A model generated the notes under the pieces. The model was not told the origin of the DNA and did no database searches. It saw only the letters and a program-made list of their open reading frames with translations. From Bradyrhizobium lablabi (GTDB lineage: Bacteria > Pseudomonadota > Alphaproteobacteria > Rhizobiales > Xanthobacteraceae): a DNA stretch of 45,173 bases. Each line of letters starts with the position of its first letter. Position 1 is the first letter of the stretch. Positions 33,622 to 43,703 of the stretch are shown in pieces. Location of the stretch: positions 2,284 to 47,456 of the forward strand of contig NZ_LLYB01000074.1 in assembly GCF_001440475.1 (NCBI RefSeq). Reading direction: 5' to 3'. Made by a program: the position numbers and the translations under genes.

Positions 33622-33809
33622 GGCTCTCTCGGCCCCAAATCGACGGCACCCGCATGGCCGCCGGCGCCGCATGTGATGTGGAGGCGCAACACTTGCAACC
33701 AAACAATGAAGTTCCCGACAACGCCGCAAGTCAGCCACGACTATGGCGTCAGTCCGTCAGGGTTTCTTCATCATTGCAATGAGATTGGGGGAGCCGCGCC
33801 GCTGCGGCA

Positions 33810-33866
33810 GAATAGCCGGGTGCCGTGCCTTTCAACCTACCCCAGGGCCTGCGTACCCGGCTATTC
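33810..33866. repeat. Long inverted repeat in the intergenic region 33622-33943
   Basis: GAATAGCCGGGT (33810-33821) and ACCCGGCTATTC (33855-33866) are perfect 12-base inverted copies with a 33-base loop. A smaller GC hairpin (GCCGCTGCGGC) lies just before. The 322 bases between the VOC gene and the Spy-like gene hold no credible ORF. A structured RNA or a dispersed palindromic element is possible. Confidence 0.6.
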
Positions 33867-33884
33867 GCTCCGCGAGCCGGCGAT

Positions 33885-33945
33885 AGCGCTTTCGAGCGAA
33901 GTGGACACCGGTTCGCGTTAAGAAAACACGTCAGAACGAGAATCT
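33885..33945. repeat. Dispersed bradyrhizobial intergenic repeat (remembered consensus)
   Basis: The stretch containing GAGCGAAGTGGACACCGGTT and the following AAGAAAACACGTCAGAAC tract closely resembles a short intergenic element that, from memory, recurs many times in Bradyrhizobium and Rhodopseudomonas genomes. It ends inside the stop region of the Spy-like gene. Only one copy occurs in this window, so the assignment rests on recall. Confidence 0.5.
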
Positions 33946-34738
33946 AATCGAGCCCGCGTTCGTGGCTCAGATTGACCATTTCCTGAATGAAGACCGCCTT
34001 TTGCTTGTCGTCCAGGCTGGCGAATAGCGGCTCGGCCGCATCCGCCACGTTGCGCTGGTCGACAGCGCGGTCGTTGAGAAACTGGGCCTCGTTGCGCATC
34101 TGCTCGATGATGTCGTCAGGCGGATCGCGCTTGGCGCGCGCAACGCGCAGGTTGAGCCGGTCGGCGCCGTTATGACCGAGATAGTGCATCGCACTGTTGA
34201 AGCCGGCCCAATGCTTTTCCTGCTCGGGCGTGAGATTTAATTCCTTCTTGATCCGTTCGATATTGGCGTCGCTGCTGGCGACGATCTGTTCGGCCGTCAG
34301 TTGCGGCGCGCCGGCCTGGGTGAGGACAGCCGGCTGCTGCTGCGGTTGCTGCTTCGCGGTCTTTGTCGCCTTGGTCCCCTTGGACGGCTTCGATGTTTCG
34401 CTTTGCTTGGAAGCCTCACCCTGCTTGGATGTCTCGCCCTGTTTGGCATCCTTTGTCGGAGGTGCCTGTCCGCCCTTAGTGTTGGGATTGTTATTGCCTC
34501 CGGTCAGAACGCCGGTGACGCCCGTGACGACCCCGACGACGCCGCCGATCGCGCCGCCCAGGACGCCGCCGACCGGGCCGGCAGCCTTGTTACCTTCCCG
34601 CGCCCCCTGCTGCACGCCCTGCACCAGCCCTTGCGCGTTCGCTGTTGCGGGCACGCCAAGAGCCAGCATGGCGATGGCGCCAAGCGCAAAACGCAATCGC
34701 GACGGCATCGGCGCAATGTGCAAAGGACGGGTCATCAT
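33944..34738 (-). CDS. Spy/CpxP-like (LTxxQ) periplasmic protein with repeat linker
   Basis: 264 residues from the ATG at 34738, five bases after GGAG (the ATG at 34735 is also possible). A signal peptide runs to about residue 36 (ATANAQG). Then a Gly/Val-rich hydrophobic stretch (GGVLGGAIGGVVGVVTGVTG, about 58-77), a Lys/Thr/Ser/Gln linker with hexapeptide repeats (KQGETS, KQGEAS, KQSETS), and a helical C-terminus containing LTPEQEKHW, the LTxxQ signature of Spy/CpxP proteins. Such proteins chaperone or sense misfolded envelope proteins. The Gly-rich segment could insert in membrane. No operon partner. Confidence 0.75.
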   Translation of the reverse strand: MMTRPLHIAPMPSRLRFALGAIAMLALGVPATANAQGLVQGVQQGAREGNKAAGPVGGVLGGAIGGVVGVVTGVTGVLTGGNNNPNTKGGQAPPTKDAKQGETSKQGEASKQSETSKPSKGTKATKTAKQQPQQQPAVLTQAGAPQLTAEQIVASSDANIERIKKELNLTPEQEKHWAGFNSAMHYLGHNGADRLNLRVARAKRDPPDDIIEQMRNEAQFLNDRAVDQRNVADAAEPLFASLDDKQKAVFIQEMVNLSHERGLD

Positions 34739-34977
34739 CTGGTCTCCATCGTCGATCGAGAAATTCGGCAGGCGTAGTTTCAACGGCGCACCGGGAATCT
34801 TTCTCCGCTTAAGCTATCGTTTCCGCCCTGAACTCGTCCACCGTAGCGCCGGGGAGGTTCCACGGATGGAAACATCTTCGGGTGTAGGCGTTACACGCGC
34901 CATCGGTTGACTGCGGCGCAAGCGCACACCCAGCGTCGGGATTGAAAAGAACAGACGTGTGCAACGCAATATTGCCG

Positions 34978-34992
34978 CGTCAATTATTGACG
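34978..34992. promoter_or_regulatory. Perfect palindrome, candidate operator of the sugar ABC operon
   Basis: CGTCAATTATTGACG is a perfect 15-base palindrome (7+1+7) in the 468-base gap between the divergent Spy-like gene and the binding-protein gene. It is about 220 bases before the start at 35207. GntR- or LacI-type regulators often use such sites, but no regulator gene is adjacent. I see no gene in this gap. Confidence 0.4.
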
Positions 34993-35206
34993 ATCCCAAC
35001 GACATGGCATCGTCGCTCCCGCTGCCCGGAATTACCACGCAACGTTAGTTCAATGACGACTGCTGCTGTGTTTTCTCGACAGATGCAAACAATTCTGTTC
35101 TGATCCGATTGCGAAATCTCCGCTGGCCACCGCCTCGACGCGGCTCTCCTCCAGACGGAGAACAAAAAATAAAAAGCAAAATCTGGCTCAGCAAAGAGGA
35201 AACGCC

Positions 35207-36547
35207 ATGTCTCGCAGGAAGCTTTCTCGCCGACAATTCGTTGCTGCGACAGCGCTAACATCCGCAGCCCTCGTTACCGCGCCATATGTGCGCGGCGCCC
35301 ACGCCGCCGGCAAGCTCTCGATCGGTTTCTGGGATCACTGGGTTCCCGGCGCCAACAAGGCCTCGACGGATATCGTCAACGCCTGGAAGGAAAAGGAGAA
35401 GGTCGAGGTAACGATCGACTACATCCCGAGCCAGGGCAACAAGAACCTGCTGACCATCGCCGCCGAAGCACAGGCGAAATCCGGGCATGACATTCTCGCC
35501 ATGCCGACCTGGTGGCCGCATGCGCAATCCGAACTGCTGGAACCCATGAATGACGTCATGGAGGACCTGATCAAGCGGAACGGCGAACCCAACGGCACTG
35601 TGAAATATCTCGGCCAGTCCAAGGGAAAGTGGCTTGCGGTACCTGCAAGCGTCGGCAGCCAGATCAAAGGCCCCTGCTCGCGCATCGACCTGATGAAGCA
35701 GCATGCCGGTATCGACGTGCAGGCACTGTATCCCGCCGGCGCCCCGCCGAAGGCCGATAGCTGGACTCTGGAGACCTTCCTCAAGGCCGCGGAGGCCTGT
35801 CACAAGGCCGGCGTCCCCTTCGGCATCGGGCTTGGCGAGACCAGCGACAACGTCGATACGGCGGGCGCGATCTTCCAGTCGTTCGGCGCAGCCCTTGTCG
35901 ACGAGAAGGGCAACCTCACTGTCAAAACCGACGCGGTGCGCCAGGCACTCGAATACTACAAGAAGCTGATCTCCTTCCTGCCGCCTGACGTTGGCGCCTG
36001 GGACGACGCCTCCAACAACAAGTGGCTGGTGTCTGGCAAGGGCGCCATGATCATGAACCCGCCGAGCGCCTGGGCGGTCGCCAAGCGCGACGCGCCGCAG
36101 GTTGCCGAGCAGTGCTGGACCCACGGCTTCCCGTCCGGGCCGAAGGGCCGCTACGCGCCCTACCTCGCCTACTTCTGGGGCACCTGGTCGTTCTCCAAGA
36201 ACAAGGAAGCGGCCAAGAGCGTGCTCAGGGCCCTTTCGCAACCCGACGCGATCGAGAAGATGGTGGTGGCGAGCGGCGGCTATGACCTGCCCTGCTACGA
36301 AAAACTCACCACGCTGAAGGTCTGGCAGGAAGAAGGCCCGCCGAAGGGCACGCTCTACCACTACCCGAACCCGCACAACCACCAGACGCTTTCGATCGCC
36401 GCGGCACCCGCCCCGCCGAAGATCGCGCAGCAGATCTATGTGCAGGCGACCCTGACCAAGATGTGCCTGCGCTATCACAAGGGCGAGCCGATGGAGAAGG
36501 TGCTCGCCTGGGCCGAAGGCGAGTGCGAAGGCTTCATGCGGAGCTGA
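35207..36547 (+). CDS. Sugar/polyol ABC transporter solute-binding protein
   Basis: 446 residues with a Tat-type signal (SRRQFVAATAL at about 8-18, cut near AHAAG at 34). The mature part begins LSIGFWDHWVPGANK and has the fold and length of family 1 extracellular solute-binding proteins (sugars, polyols, glycerol phosphate). AGAGGAAA precedes the ATG. The Tat motif means the protein is folded before export, which is uncommon for sugar binders but known in rhizobia. First gene of a four-gene ABC operon. The ligand cannot be read from sequence. Confidence 0.9.
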   Translation: MSRRKLSRRQFVAATALTSAALVTAPYVRGAHAAGKLSIGFWDHWVPGANKASTDIVNAWKEKEKVEVTIDYIPSQGNKNLLTIAAEAQAKSGHDILAMPTWWPHAQSELLEPMNDVMEDLIKRNGEPNGTVKYLGQSKGKWLAVPASVGSQIKGPCSRIDLMKQHAGIDVQALYPAGAPPKADSWTLETFLKAAEACHKAGVPFGIGLGETSDNVDTAGAIFQSFGAALVDEKGNLTVKTDAVRQALEYYKKLISFLPPDVGAWDDASNNKWLVSGKGAMIMNPPSAWAVAKRDAPQVAEQCWTHGFPSGPKGRYAPYLAYFWGTWSFSKNKEAAKSVLRALSQPDAIEKMVVASGGYDLPCYEKLTTLKVWQEEGPPKGTLYHYPNPHNHQTLSIAAAPAPPKIAQQIYVQATLTKMCLRYHKGEPMEKVLAWAEGECEGFMRS

Positions 36548-36647
36548 CGGCTGGGACATCATGGCGGCCCGCCCGATCGCAGGCCGCCATTCCCTATCCG
36601 CCTTCAATCACGGGCGCGGCGAAACCTTACGGGGATAAAAACACATC

Positions 36648-37583
36648 ATGGCTGACGTCGCATTGCAGCCGAACCGGTCCGCGGCACAAACGGGACGCAA
36701 ACGCTCCAGCCTGCACAACGCGCTCAAACGCAAGTCGACGGTAGCATTCTTGATGACGCTGCCGCTGCTGCTCCTGATCGCGGCCCTCGTCATCTATCCG
36801 GCTTTCTATGCGGTGCACCTGGCGACGTTGAACAAGTCGATGCAGCGCTTCATCGGGTTCAACAATTTCGAGTTCCTGTTCAAGCGCGAGACGTTTTGGC
36901 TCGTCGTCAAGCAGTCCTGCATCTTCGCGATTACGGCCGTCATCTTCAAGGCGGTGCTCGGCTTCATCATTGCGCATTTCGTCCACAACATCCCGGCCAA
37001 GGGCCAACGCAAGTGGCGCGGCATGCTGCTGGTGCCATGGGTGATCCCGCCGGCGATGAGCACGTTGGCCTGGCTGTGGCTGTTCGATCCCTCCTACAGC
37101 GCGTTCAATTATACCCTTTCCTTCTTCGGCATCGGGCCGATCCCATGGACCGGCGATGCCATGTGGGCACGCTTCTCGGTCATCCTCGTCAACATCTGGG
37201 TAGGCGCACCGTTCTTCATGATCATGTACCTGGCGGCGCTGAAATCCGTGCCCGAGCAGCTCTACGAGGCAGCCGCCATCGACGGCGCCAACTGGTGGCA
37301 GCGCATCTGGTACGTGACGCTGCCGATGATGCGCAACATCATCGCGATCACGACGCTGTTCTCGCTGATCGTGACCTTTGCCAACTTTGACATCGTGCGC
37401 ATCCTGACCGCGGGCGGTCCGCTCGACCAGACTCATATCTTCGCGACATGGGCATTCCGGATCGGTATCGAGGGTAGCGATATTCCGTTGGGCGCCAGTG
37501 TGTCTCTATTCATGGTGCCGATTCTGGCGGTCGCAGCGATCTTCATCCTGCGCGACATCTCCAAACGCGGGAATGAAGCCTGA
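36648..37583 (+). CDS. Sugar ABC transporter permease (MalF/UgpA type)
   Basis: 311 residues with six hydrophobic helices and the EAA loop (LYEAAAIDGANWWQRIWYVTLP at about 205-226), where the ATPase docks. The N-terminal 30 residues are polar and cytoplasmic. Its stop overlaps the next gene's ATG by one base. Pairs with the second permease to form the channel. Confidence 0.93.
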   Translation: MADVALQPNRSAAQTGRKRSSLHNALKRKSTVAFLMTLPLLLLIAALVIYPAFYAVHLATLNKSMQRFIGFNNFEFLFKRETFWLVVKQSCIFAITAVIFKAVLGFIIAHFVHNIPAKGQRKWRGMLLVPWVIPPAMSTLAWLWLFDPSYSAFNYTLSFFGIGPIPWTGDAMWARFSVILVNIWVGAPFFMIMYLAALKSVPEQLYEAAAIDGANWWQRIWYVTLPMMRNIIAITTLFSLIVTFANFDIVRILTAGGPLDQTHIFATWAFRIGIEGSDIPLGASVSLFMVPILAVAAIFILRDISKRGNEA

Positions 37584-38494
37584 TGACCACGGCGACAATC
37601 GACAAGGCCGCACCGACCCGCAAGGTCAAGTACGGCAGCATGAGCCGCGATCGCGCCTGGGCGCTGCGCTGGTCCTATTTCTTCCTGGTGATCTTCGCGA
37701 TCTTCTTCCTGACGCCGCCGATCTACATGTTCATCACCTCGCTGAAGAGCAGCGCGGAGATTTCGGCGGCGACCAATCCGTGGTGGGTATTCCATCCGAC
37801 GCTGGAGAACTACGCCGGGTTGCTGACGTCGAACCAGTTCCTGCGCTTCTTCTGGAATTCGGCGATCGTCTCGATCTTCGTCGTCACCATCACCATGCTG
37901 ATATCAGTACCCGCCGCCTTTGCACTGTCGAGGATGCGGTTCTGGGGTTCGGCGACGCTCGCGACCGGCGTGTTCCTGACCTATCTCATTCCCGAGACGC
38001 TGCTGTTCATTCCGCTCTTCAAGATGTTTGCCGTGATCGGCGACTGGACCGGCATTCAGCTCATCAACAAATGGTACGTGCTGCTTATTCTCTATCCGAC
38101 GCTGACGGTGCCGTTCTGCACCTGGATCATGATCGGCTATTTCGCCTCGATCCCGAAGGAGCTCGATGAAGCCGCCGTGATCGACGGCGCGTCCTGGATC
38201 CAGACGCTGACGCGGATATTCATCCCGGTCGCCTTCCCCGGCATCATTGCGGCGACCATCTTCGCTTTCACGGTGTCGTGGGCGCAATTCCTCTATCCGC
38301 TGGTGTTCACGACCTCGACCGATCAGCTCGTCATGCCGGTCGGGATCATCACCTCGCTCATCAAGGGCGATGTGTTCAACTGGGGACAGATCATGACCGG
38401 CGCCCTGCTCGGCGCAGCTCCTCCGCTCATCATCTACGCGTTCCTGATGGACTATTACATTGCCGGCCTGACCGCCGGTGCGACAAAGGGCTGA
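37583..38494 (+). CDS. Sugar ABC transporter permease (MalG/UgpE type)
   Basis: 303 residues, six hydrophobic helices, with the EAA loop at about 193-215 ([23 protein letters not shown]). The first base of its ATG is the last base of the preceding TGA, giving translational coupling. It ends four bases before the ATPase gene. Forms the heterodimeric channel with the upstream permease. Confidence 0.93.
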   Translation: MTTATIDKAAPTRKVKYGSMSRDRAWALRWSYFFLVIFAIFFLTPPIYMFITSLKSSAEISAATNPWWVFHPTLENYAGLLTSNQFLRFFWNSAIVSIFVVTITMLISVPAAFALSRMRFWGSATLATGVFLTYLIPETLLFIPLFKMFAVIGDWTGIQLINKWYVLLILYPTLTVPFCTWIMIGYFASIPKELDEAAVIDGASWIQTLTRIFIPVAFPGIIAATIFAFTVSWAQFLYPLVFTTSTDQLVMPVGIITSLIKGDVFNWGQIMTGALLGAAPPLIIYAFLMDYYIAGLTAGATKG

Positions 38495-38498
38495 TCTC

Positions 38499-39599
<1,101 letters not shown>

Positions 39600-39629
39600 C
39601 GGCGCATCAGCGACACCCAAGGGCAGGAA

Positions 39630-40616
39630 ATGGCGACCAACAAGAAGAAAATCTTCATCACGGAATCGATGTCGCAGCAGGGAAGAGCGTTGCTTCACGC
39701 GCGCGACGACATCGAGGTCGTCGAATTTCCCAACATGATTGCGCAGAAGGATTTCGAGGCCAAGCTGAAGGAGCATGCGCCGGTGCACGGCGTCGCCCTC
39801 GGCGGCACCCGTTTCGGTGAGCCCGAGCTCGAAGCCTCGAAGGACATGCTGGTGGTGACCCGGATCGGCGTCGGCTTCGACGCCGTCGATGTCCCCGCGC
39901 TCAGCCGCCGCAAGGTCCCGCTGATGGTGGCCGGTACCGCCAATTCGCCCTCCGTCGCCGAGCATGCGGTTTTCATGATGCTGACGCTCGCCAAGCGCGC
40001 GACGGAAATGCATTCGCTCGTCAGGGATGACAAATGGGCTGACAGGCTCGGCATGCTGCCCTTTGATTTGTTCGGCAAAACGGTCCTGATCGTCGGCTTC
40101 GGGCGCATCGGCACTCGCACCGCCAAGCGCTGCCTCGCGATGGAAATGAACGTCCTGGTTTTCGATCCCTACAAGCCTGCGGCTGACATCAAGGCCGCCG
40201 GCTGCGAGCCGGTCGCCGATCTCGACGCCGCGCTGCCGCGGGCGGACTTCCTCACCATCCACTGTCCGAAGAACCCGGAGACGGTCGGCATGTTCAATGC
40301 CGACCGGCTGAAGCGGCTGAAGCCGACCGCCTACCTGATCAACACGGCGCGCGGCGGAATCGTCGACGAGGCCGCCCTGCACACGGCCCTGGTATCCGGC
40401 AAGCTTGCCGGCGCGGGCCTCGACGTTTTCGAGCAGGAGCCCCCGCCGGCCGGTCAGGCGCTGCTCGCCTTGCCGAACGTCATCATGGCCCCGCATGTTG
40501 CGGGCGTCACGGTGGAAGCCGTCGACCGCATGAGCGAACAGACCGCCCGCAATATTCTCAGCGTCCTGGACGGCGATCCCGTACGCCAGAACGTGATCAA
40601 CCAGGACGTGTTATAA
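39630..40616 (+). CDS. D-isomer-specific 2-hydroxyacid dehydrogenase
   Basis: 328 residues. The nucleotide-binding motif GFGRIG is at 156-161 and the catalytic residues are Arg241 (NTARGG), Glu270 (FEQEP) and His289 (APHVAG). The architecture fits phosphoglycerate dehydrogenase or hydroxypyruvate/glyoxylate reductase without a C-terminal ACT domain, so it is not the full SerA type. It follows the ABC ATPase gene by 30 bases and is probably the first enzyme acting on the imported sugar acid or polyol product. The exact substrate is unclear. Confidence 0.9.
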   Translation: MATNKKKIFITESMSQQGRALLHARDDIEVVEFPNMIAQKDFEAKLKEHAPVHGVALGGTRFGEPELEASKDMLVVTRIGVGFDAVDVPALSRRKVPLMVAGTANSPSVAEHAVFMMLTLAKRATEMHSLVRDDKWADRLGMLPFDLFGKTVLIVGFGRIGTRTAKRCLAMEMNVLVFDPYKPAADIKAAGCEPVADLDAALPRADFLTIHCPKNPETVGMFNADRLKRLKPTAYLINTARGGIVDEAALHTALVSGKLAGAGLDVFEQEPPPAGQALLALPNVIMAPHVAGVTVEAVDRMSEQTARNILSVLDGDPVRQNVINQDVL

Positions 40617-40681
40617 TTTCGTAAGAGATTGATCTGAATGAGTAATTTCGCATAGTACTAGCCGTAAAATAAAAACCTGCG

Positions 40682-40733
40682 AGGTATGCGAAATACTTCA
40701 TACCTTGTCAGGCTAGTCCCGAGACGGACTAGC
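40682..40733. repeat. Two adjacent inverted repeats in an AT-richer intergenic stretch
   Basis: AGGTATG (40682-40688) pairs with CATACCT (40699-40705), and GCTAGTCC (40712-40719) with GGACTAGC (40726-40733). They lie in the 185-base gap 40617-40801, which is visibly AT-richer than its surroundings and has no ORF I can support. They may end transcription from the dehydrogenase gene on one side and the membrane protein gene on the other, or form a structured RNA. Confidence 0.5.
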
Positions 40734-40801
40734 TAGCAGGTCTACGCAAGAAAGAAGGCTGCAGCGGCAAGCCTCTATCCCAGATGGAAGCCCACGTCGG
40801 A

Positions 40802-41083
40802 TCAGATCTCCCAATAGAATATTGCGCTGGAGGCAACAATACCAACAAATATGCCAATGGAGATCGCTTTTCGAATCGGCGTTTTCCATGGAAAGCCTCT
40901 CATGCCACCCATGAGGTAAAGCGCTATCGCGGCACCAGCGAAGAACGGTTTCTCCTTCCAGAGAAGTCCCATAAGCACCGTTGAAATCACCGCGGATACC
41001 GCGCCTGCGAGAATTACCCGCGGCGGACTGTTTGAAGAGCGGTATGTTTGATCGGCCTTCACGGTTGTTTGTTCTGTGGTCAT
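40802..41083 (-). CDS. Small membrane protein with FixK box
   Basis: 93 residues from the ATG at 41083; the longer frame to 41155 runs through the FixK box and is rejected. A polar N-terminus (about 1-22) is followed by three hydrophobic segments (about 24-45, 47-62 and 72-91). No cofactor motif. Base composition is lower in G+C than the neighbours, hinting at a different origin. It is divergent from the amidase, with the box in between. No family recognised; a role in the low-oxygen membrane is inferred only from the box. Confidence 0.65.
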   Translation of the reverse strand: MTTEQTTVKADQTYRSSNSPPRVILAGAVSAVISTVLMGLLWKEKPFFAGAAIALYLMGGMRGFPWKTPIRKAISIGIFVGIVASSAIFYWEI

Positions 41084-41132
41084 TGTCCGCCAACTCCACC
41101 TTCTATGGGATTCTAGAAAATCATGTCCTTTA

Positions 41133-41146
41133 TTGACCCGGGTCAA
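41133..41146. promoter_or_regulatory. Perfectly symmetrical FixK/FNR box
   Basis: TTGACCCGGGTCAA is a fully palindromic TTGA-N6-TCAA site, the strongest in the window. Its centre is about 56 bases before the small membrane protein (minus strand) and about 76 bases before the amidase (plus strand). Confidence 0.8.
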
Positions 41147-41215
41147 GGACCTCACTCATAAAAGCAAAGGCCCCGCCCGGTCCATCATCGACCGGCCAGC
41201 AAATGAGGTATCCGC

Positions 41216-42640
41216 ATGGCCTTCAAAGAATACGGCGAACACGACGCGGTCGGCCTTGCGGATCTGGTTCGGAAGAAGGAAGTCACGCCCAAGGAATTGC
41301 TCGACGAGGCCATCGCCCGTACCGCGAAGGTCGATCCGCAGATCAACGCTGTCGTCGTCCAGCATTACGACCATGCCGAGCGTCAGATCGCGCGCGGCCT
41401 GCCCGATGGCCCTTTTACGGGCGTACCGTTCCTGCTGAAAGACCTCGACCTGCTGGAGGGCACGCGTACGACCTCGGGCGCCTCTGTCCTGAAGGAGTTT
41501 GTGGCCGACCATAGCGGCACGCTGGCGCAGCGCTTCGTCAACGCCGGCGTGTCGATCTTCGGCAAAAGCTCGAGCCCCGAATTCGGCCTGATGCCGACGA
41601 CGGAGTCGCGCCTGTTCGGGCCGACGCGCAATCCCTGGAATCTCGAACATTCTTCCGGCGGGTCATCGGGCGGCGCAGCCGCGGCGGTTGCCGCCCGCAT
41701 CCTCCCCTTCGCGCATGCCAGCGACGGTGGCGGCTCGATCCGGATCCCCGCCTCCGCGTCCGGCGTGTTCGGCCTGAAGCCGAGCCGTGCGCGCAATCCG
41801 CTCGGCCCCGATCGTGGCGAAGGCTGGGGCGGCTTCGCCTGCGGCCATGTGGTGAGCATCAGCGTGCGCGACAGCGCGGTGATGATGGACGCGATCCACG
41901 GCCCGGAGCCGTCGAGCCCCTACGTCGCGCCACCGCCGGAGCGGCCCTTTTCGCAGGAGGTCGGCCGCGACCCCGGCAAGCTCCGTATCTCTTTCACCGA
42001 CAAGTCGCCTTATGGCGACGCCATCGATCCTGAAATTGCGGCAGCGGTGCGTGAGACCGCAAGCCTGCTGGCGGGGCTTGGCCACCACGTTGAGGAACGT
42101 GCGCCGAAACTTCCCGCCGATCCGGCCGCGACCATAACCTCGATCGTCGGCGCCAACACCGCGCTGACGGTGCGGCTGCTCGAGCAGAGGTTCGGCCGAG
42201 AGATGACGGACAAGGATCTCGAGATCTTGACGCTGGCGCATTCCAACAACGCGAAGAAGGCCACGGCGACCGATTACGTGGCCGCCCAGCTCGCCGCGTT
42301 CCAGATATCCCGCGCGCTGGCGGCCTTCTTCGAGGGCTGCGACGTCTTCCTGTCTCCGACGTTGTGCGCGCCGCCGCTGCGCATCGGCGAGCTCAACACC
42401 ATGTCGAACGATCTGTCGCACATCGCCCCGATCCTGCGCCGTTATATGCCGGGGACCTCGATGTTCAACATGTCGGGACAGCCGGCGATGTCGGTGCCGC
42501 TTGCATGGAACAAGGCCGGATTGCCGCTCGGCATGATGTTCTCCGCCCGATTCGGCGACGAGGCGACCCTGTTCCGGCTCGCCGGCCAGCTCGAACAGGA
42601 GCGGCCCTGGAGGAACCGGTTACCGCCGGTTTGCGCCTAA
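41216..42640 (+). CDS. Amidase-signature family amidase
   Basis: 474 residues. The Ser-cisSer-Lys triad is Lys75 (FLLKDLD), Ser150 (GGSSGG) and Ser174 (GGGSIRIPAS); the 24-residue gap between the serines is the family norm. The Gly/Ser-rich amidase signature spans about 143-181. The enzyme hydrolyses a carboxamide to acid and ammonia; this family also includes GatA, but no gatB/gatC is near and the C-terminal half differs, so a catabolic amidase is more likely. Cytosolic. A FixK box lies upstream, possibly shared with the divergent gene. Confidence 0.92.
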   Translation: MAFKEYGEHDAVGLADLVRKKEVTPKELLDEAIARTAKVDPQINAVVVQHYDHAERQIARGLPDGPFTGVPFLLKDLDLLEGTRTTSGASVLKEFVADHSGTLAQRFVNAGVSIFGKSSSPEFGLMPTTESRLFGPTRNPWNLEHSSGGSSGGAAAAVAARILPFAHASDGGGSIRIPASASGVFGLKPSRARNPLGPDRGEGWGGFACGHVVSISVRDSAVMMDAIHGPEPSSPYVAPPPERPFSQEVGRDPGKLRISFTDKSPYGDAIDPEIAAAVRETASLLAGLGHHVEERAPKLPADPAATITSIVGANTALTVRLLEQRFGREMTDKDLEILTLAHSNNAKKATATDYVAAQLAAFQISRALAAFFEGCDVFLSPTLCAPPLRIGELNTMSNDLSHIAPILRRYMPGTSMFNMSGQPAMSVPLAWNKAGLPLGMMFSARFGDEATLFRLAGQLEQERPWRNRLPPVCA

Positions 42641-42758
42641 GCGTCGCCTCCAAAACGCCACGGATGGACAAAACTCGGCCTTATCGCTAGCGAGGAAGGG
42701 CACCGGGCGGCATCGGGGCACCGATTCTGCCAAACGGGCGCGATCCGGAGGCTGAATC

Positions 42759-43169
42759 GTGACTCAAGGCGACCCAACCGACAATGCCCTGGCGACCATC
42801 GCGAGCATTCTCGACGCGCCGGAAGCGCGCCGCGAACCCGACAAGGCCGCGGCGGCCGAGCAAAAGCCCGCGACGCCGCCGCCCATCCCCGTCTCTCGGC
42901 CGATCGAGGCCCATGGCTACACCAAGTTCGGTCCGGGGCCGATGGCGGCGATACGTTTCAAATGGACGGTCCGCCTCGAGAATGGCGACTACTATGTCGA
43001 CGAGACCATCGGCGAGAACTCGACGCCGATCGTGACCGGCCCGATGTCGCGGGAAGCTGCGATCCGGATGGTCGATGATCGCGAAAGCGACGCACGCCGC
43101 CGCTTCGAGCTGTTCAAGAGCGAGATGACCGAACGCGCTACCGCCAACAGGGAGAGCAGCGACGCGTAG
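42759..43169 (+). CDS. Hypothetical protein with Pro/Ala-rich N-terminus
   Basis: 136 residues from a GTG at 42759 following CCGGAGG. The N-terminal 50 residues are Ala/Pro/Glu-rich and probably disordered. The rest (from about 52) is a small folded unit (YTKFGPGPMAAIRFKWTVRL, then NGDYYVDETIGENSTPIVTGPM, then a charged helix). No signal, membrane segment or recognised family. Converges with the DUF1993 gene. The middle motif might be a small beta domain, but no function is implied. Confidence 0.65.
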   Translation: MTQGDPTDNALATIASILDAPEARREPDKAAAAEQKPATPPPIPVSRPIEAHGYTKFGPGPMAAIRFKWTVRLENGDYYVDETIGENSTPIVTGPMSREAAIRMVDDRESDARRRFELFKSEMTERATANRESSDA

Positions 43170-43190
43170 CGTTCCGCTCTCCGTTGACGG

Positions 43191-43703
43191 TTATCTCGGC
43201 TGCCCCAGGAAGTCCTTCTTGACCAGATCGACGCCGGCATGGCGCAGGATGTCGTAGGCGGTCGTGACATGAAAGAAGAACTGCGGAGCGCTGAACGTCA
43301 GTAGCAGCGATTTGCCGGTGAAGTTTCGCTGGGTCCCGTTCTTGAATGTGAACGCGACTTCCTTGTCGGCAGCGTTTTCGATTTCCTCTCGCGGCAAGCC
43401 CTGCACGAAATCGATCGTTGCCGATATCCGCGACTGAAGCTCAGGGATATCGGGCTCGGTATCTGCAAACGTGTGCGGGGCGCGGCCCGCCAGCAGCGCG
43501 CAGGCGACGATCGCATGCCGTTTGGCCTCTCCGACCTGCTGTTTCAAATTGTACATCGTGGGCGAGAGCCGCATGTTCAGCACGACGGCGGAATCGATGT
43601 TCCGGGCTTCGGCATGGGCCGAGGCCTTGTCGAGAAGACTGGACAGATTTCCGAGATACGGCACGAAAACGCCGACGGAAGCCTCGTGAAGCGAGATGGT
43701 CAC
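43191..43703 (-). CDS. DUF1993-family protein
   Basis: 170 residues from the GTG at 43703, nine bases after GGAGAA; the longer frame to 43856 overlaps the divergent gene's start and is rejected. The start VTISLHEASVGVFVPYLGNLSSLLDKA is typical of DUF1993, and the rest is helical with several His (HAIVAC, FFFHVTTAYDIL). The family adopts a DinB-like four-helix fold; conserved His suggest metal binding, not proven. Divergent from a PheC-like gene with 96 bases between starts. Role unknown. Confidence 0.85.
   Translation of the reverse strand: MTISLHEASVGVFVPYLGNLSSLLDKASAHAEARNIDSAVVLNMRLSPTMYNLKQQVGEAKRHAIVACALLAGRAPHTFADTEPDIPELQSRISATIDFVQGLPREEIENAADKEVAFTFKNGTQRNFTGKSLLLTFSAPQFFFHVTTAYDILRHAGVDLVKKDFLGQPR

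Noticed and set aside
31966..33738. 590-residue minus-strand open frame
   Set aside because: Antisense to the flavoenzyme and VOC genes, which have clear motifs; composition is shadow-like.
40617..40801. tRNA or other known RNA gene in the AT-richer gap
   Set aside because: The two hairpins do not form a cloverleaf and no CCA-adjacent acceptor stem is visible.
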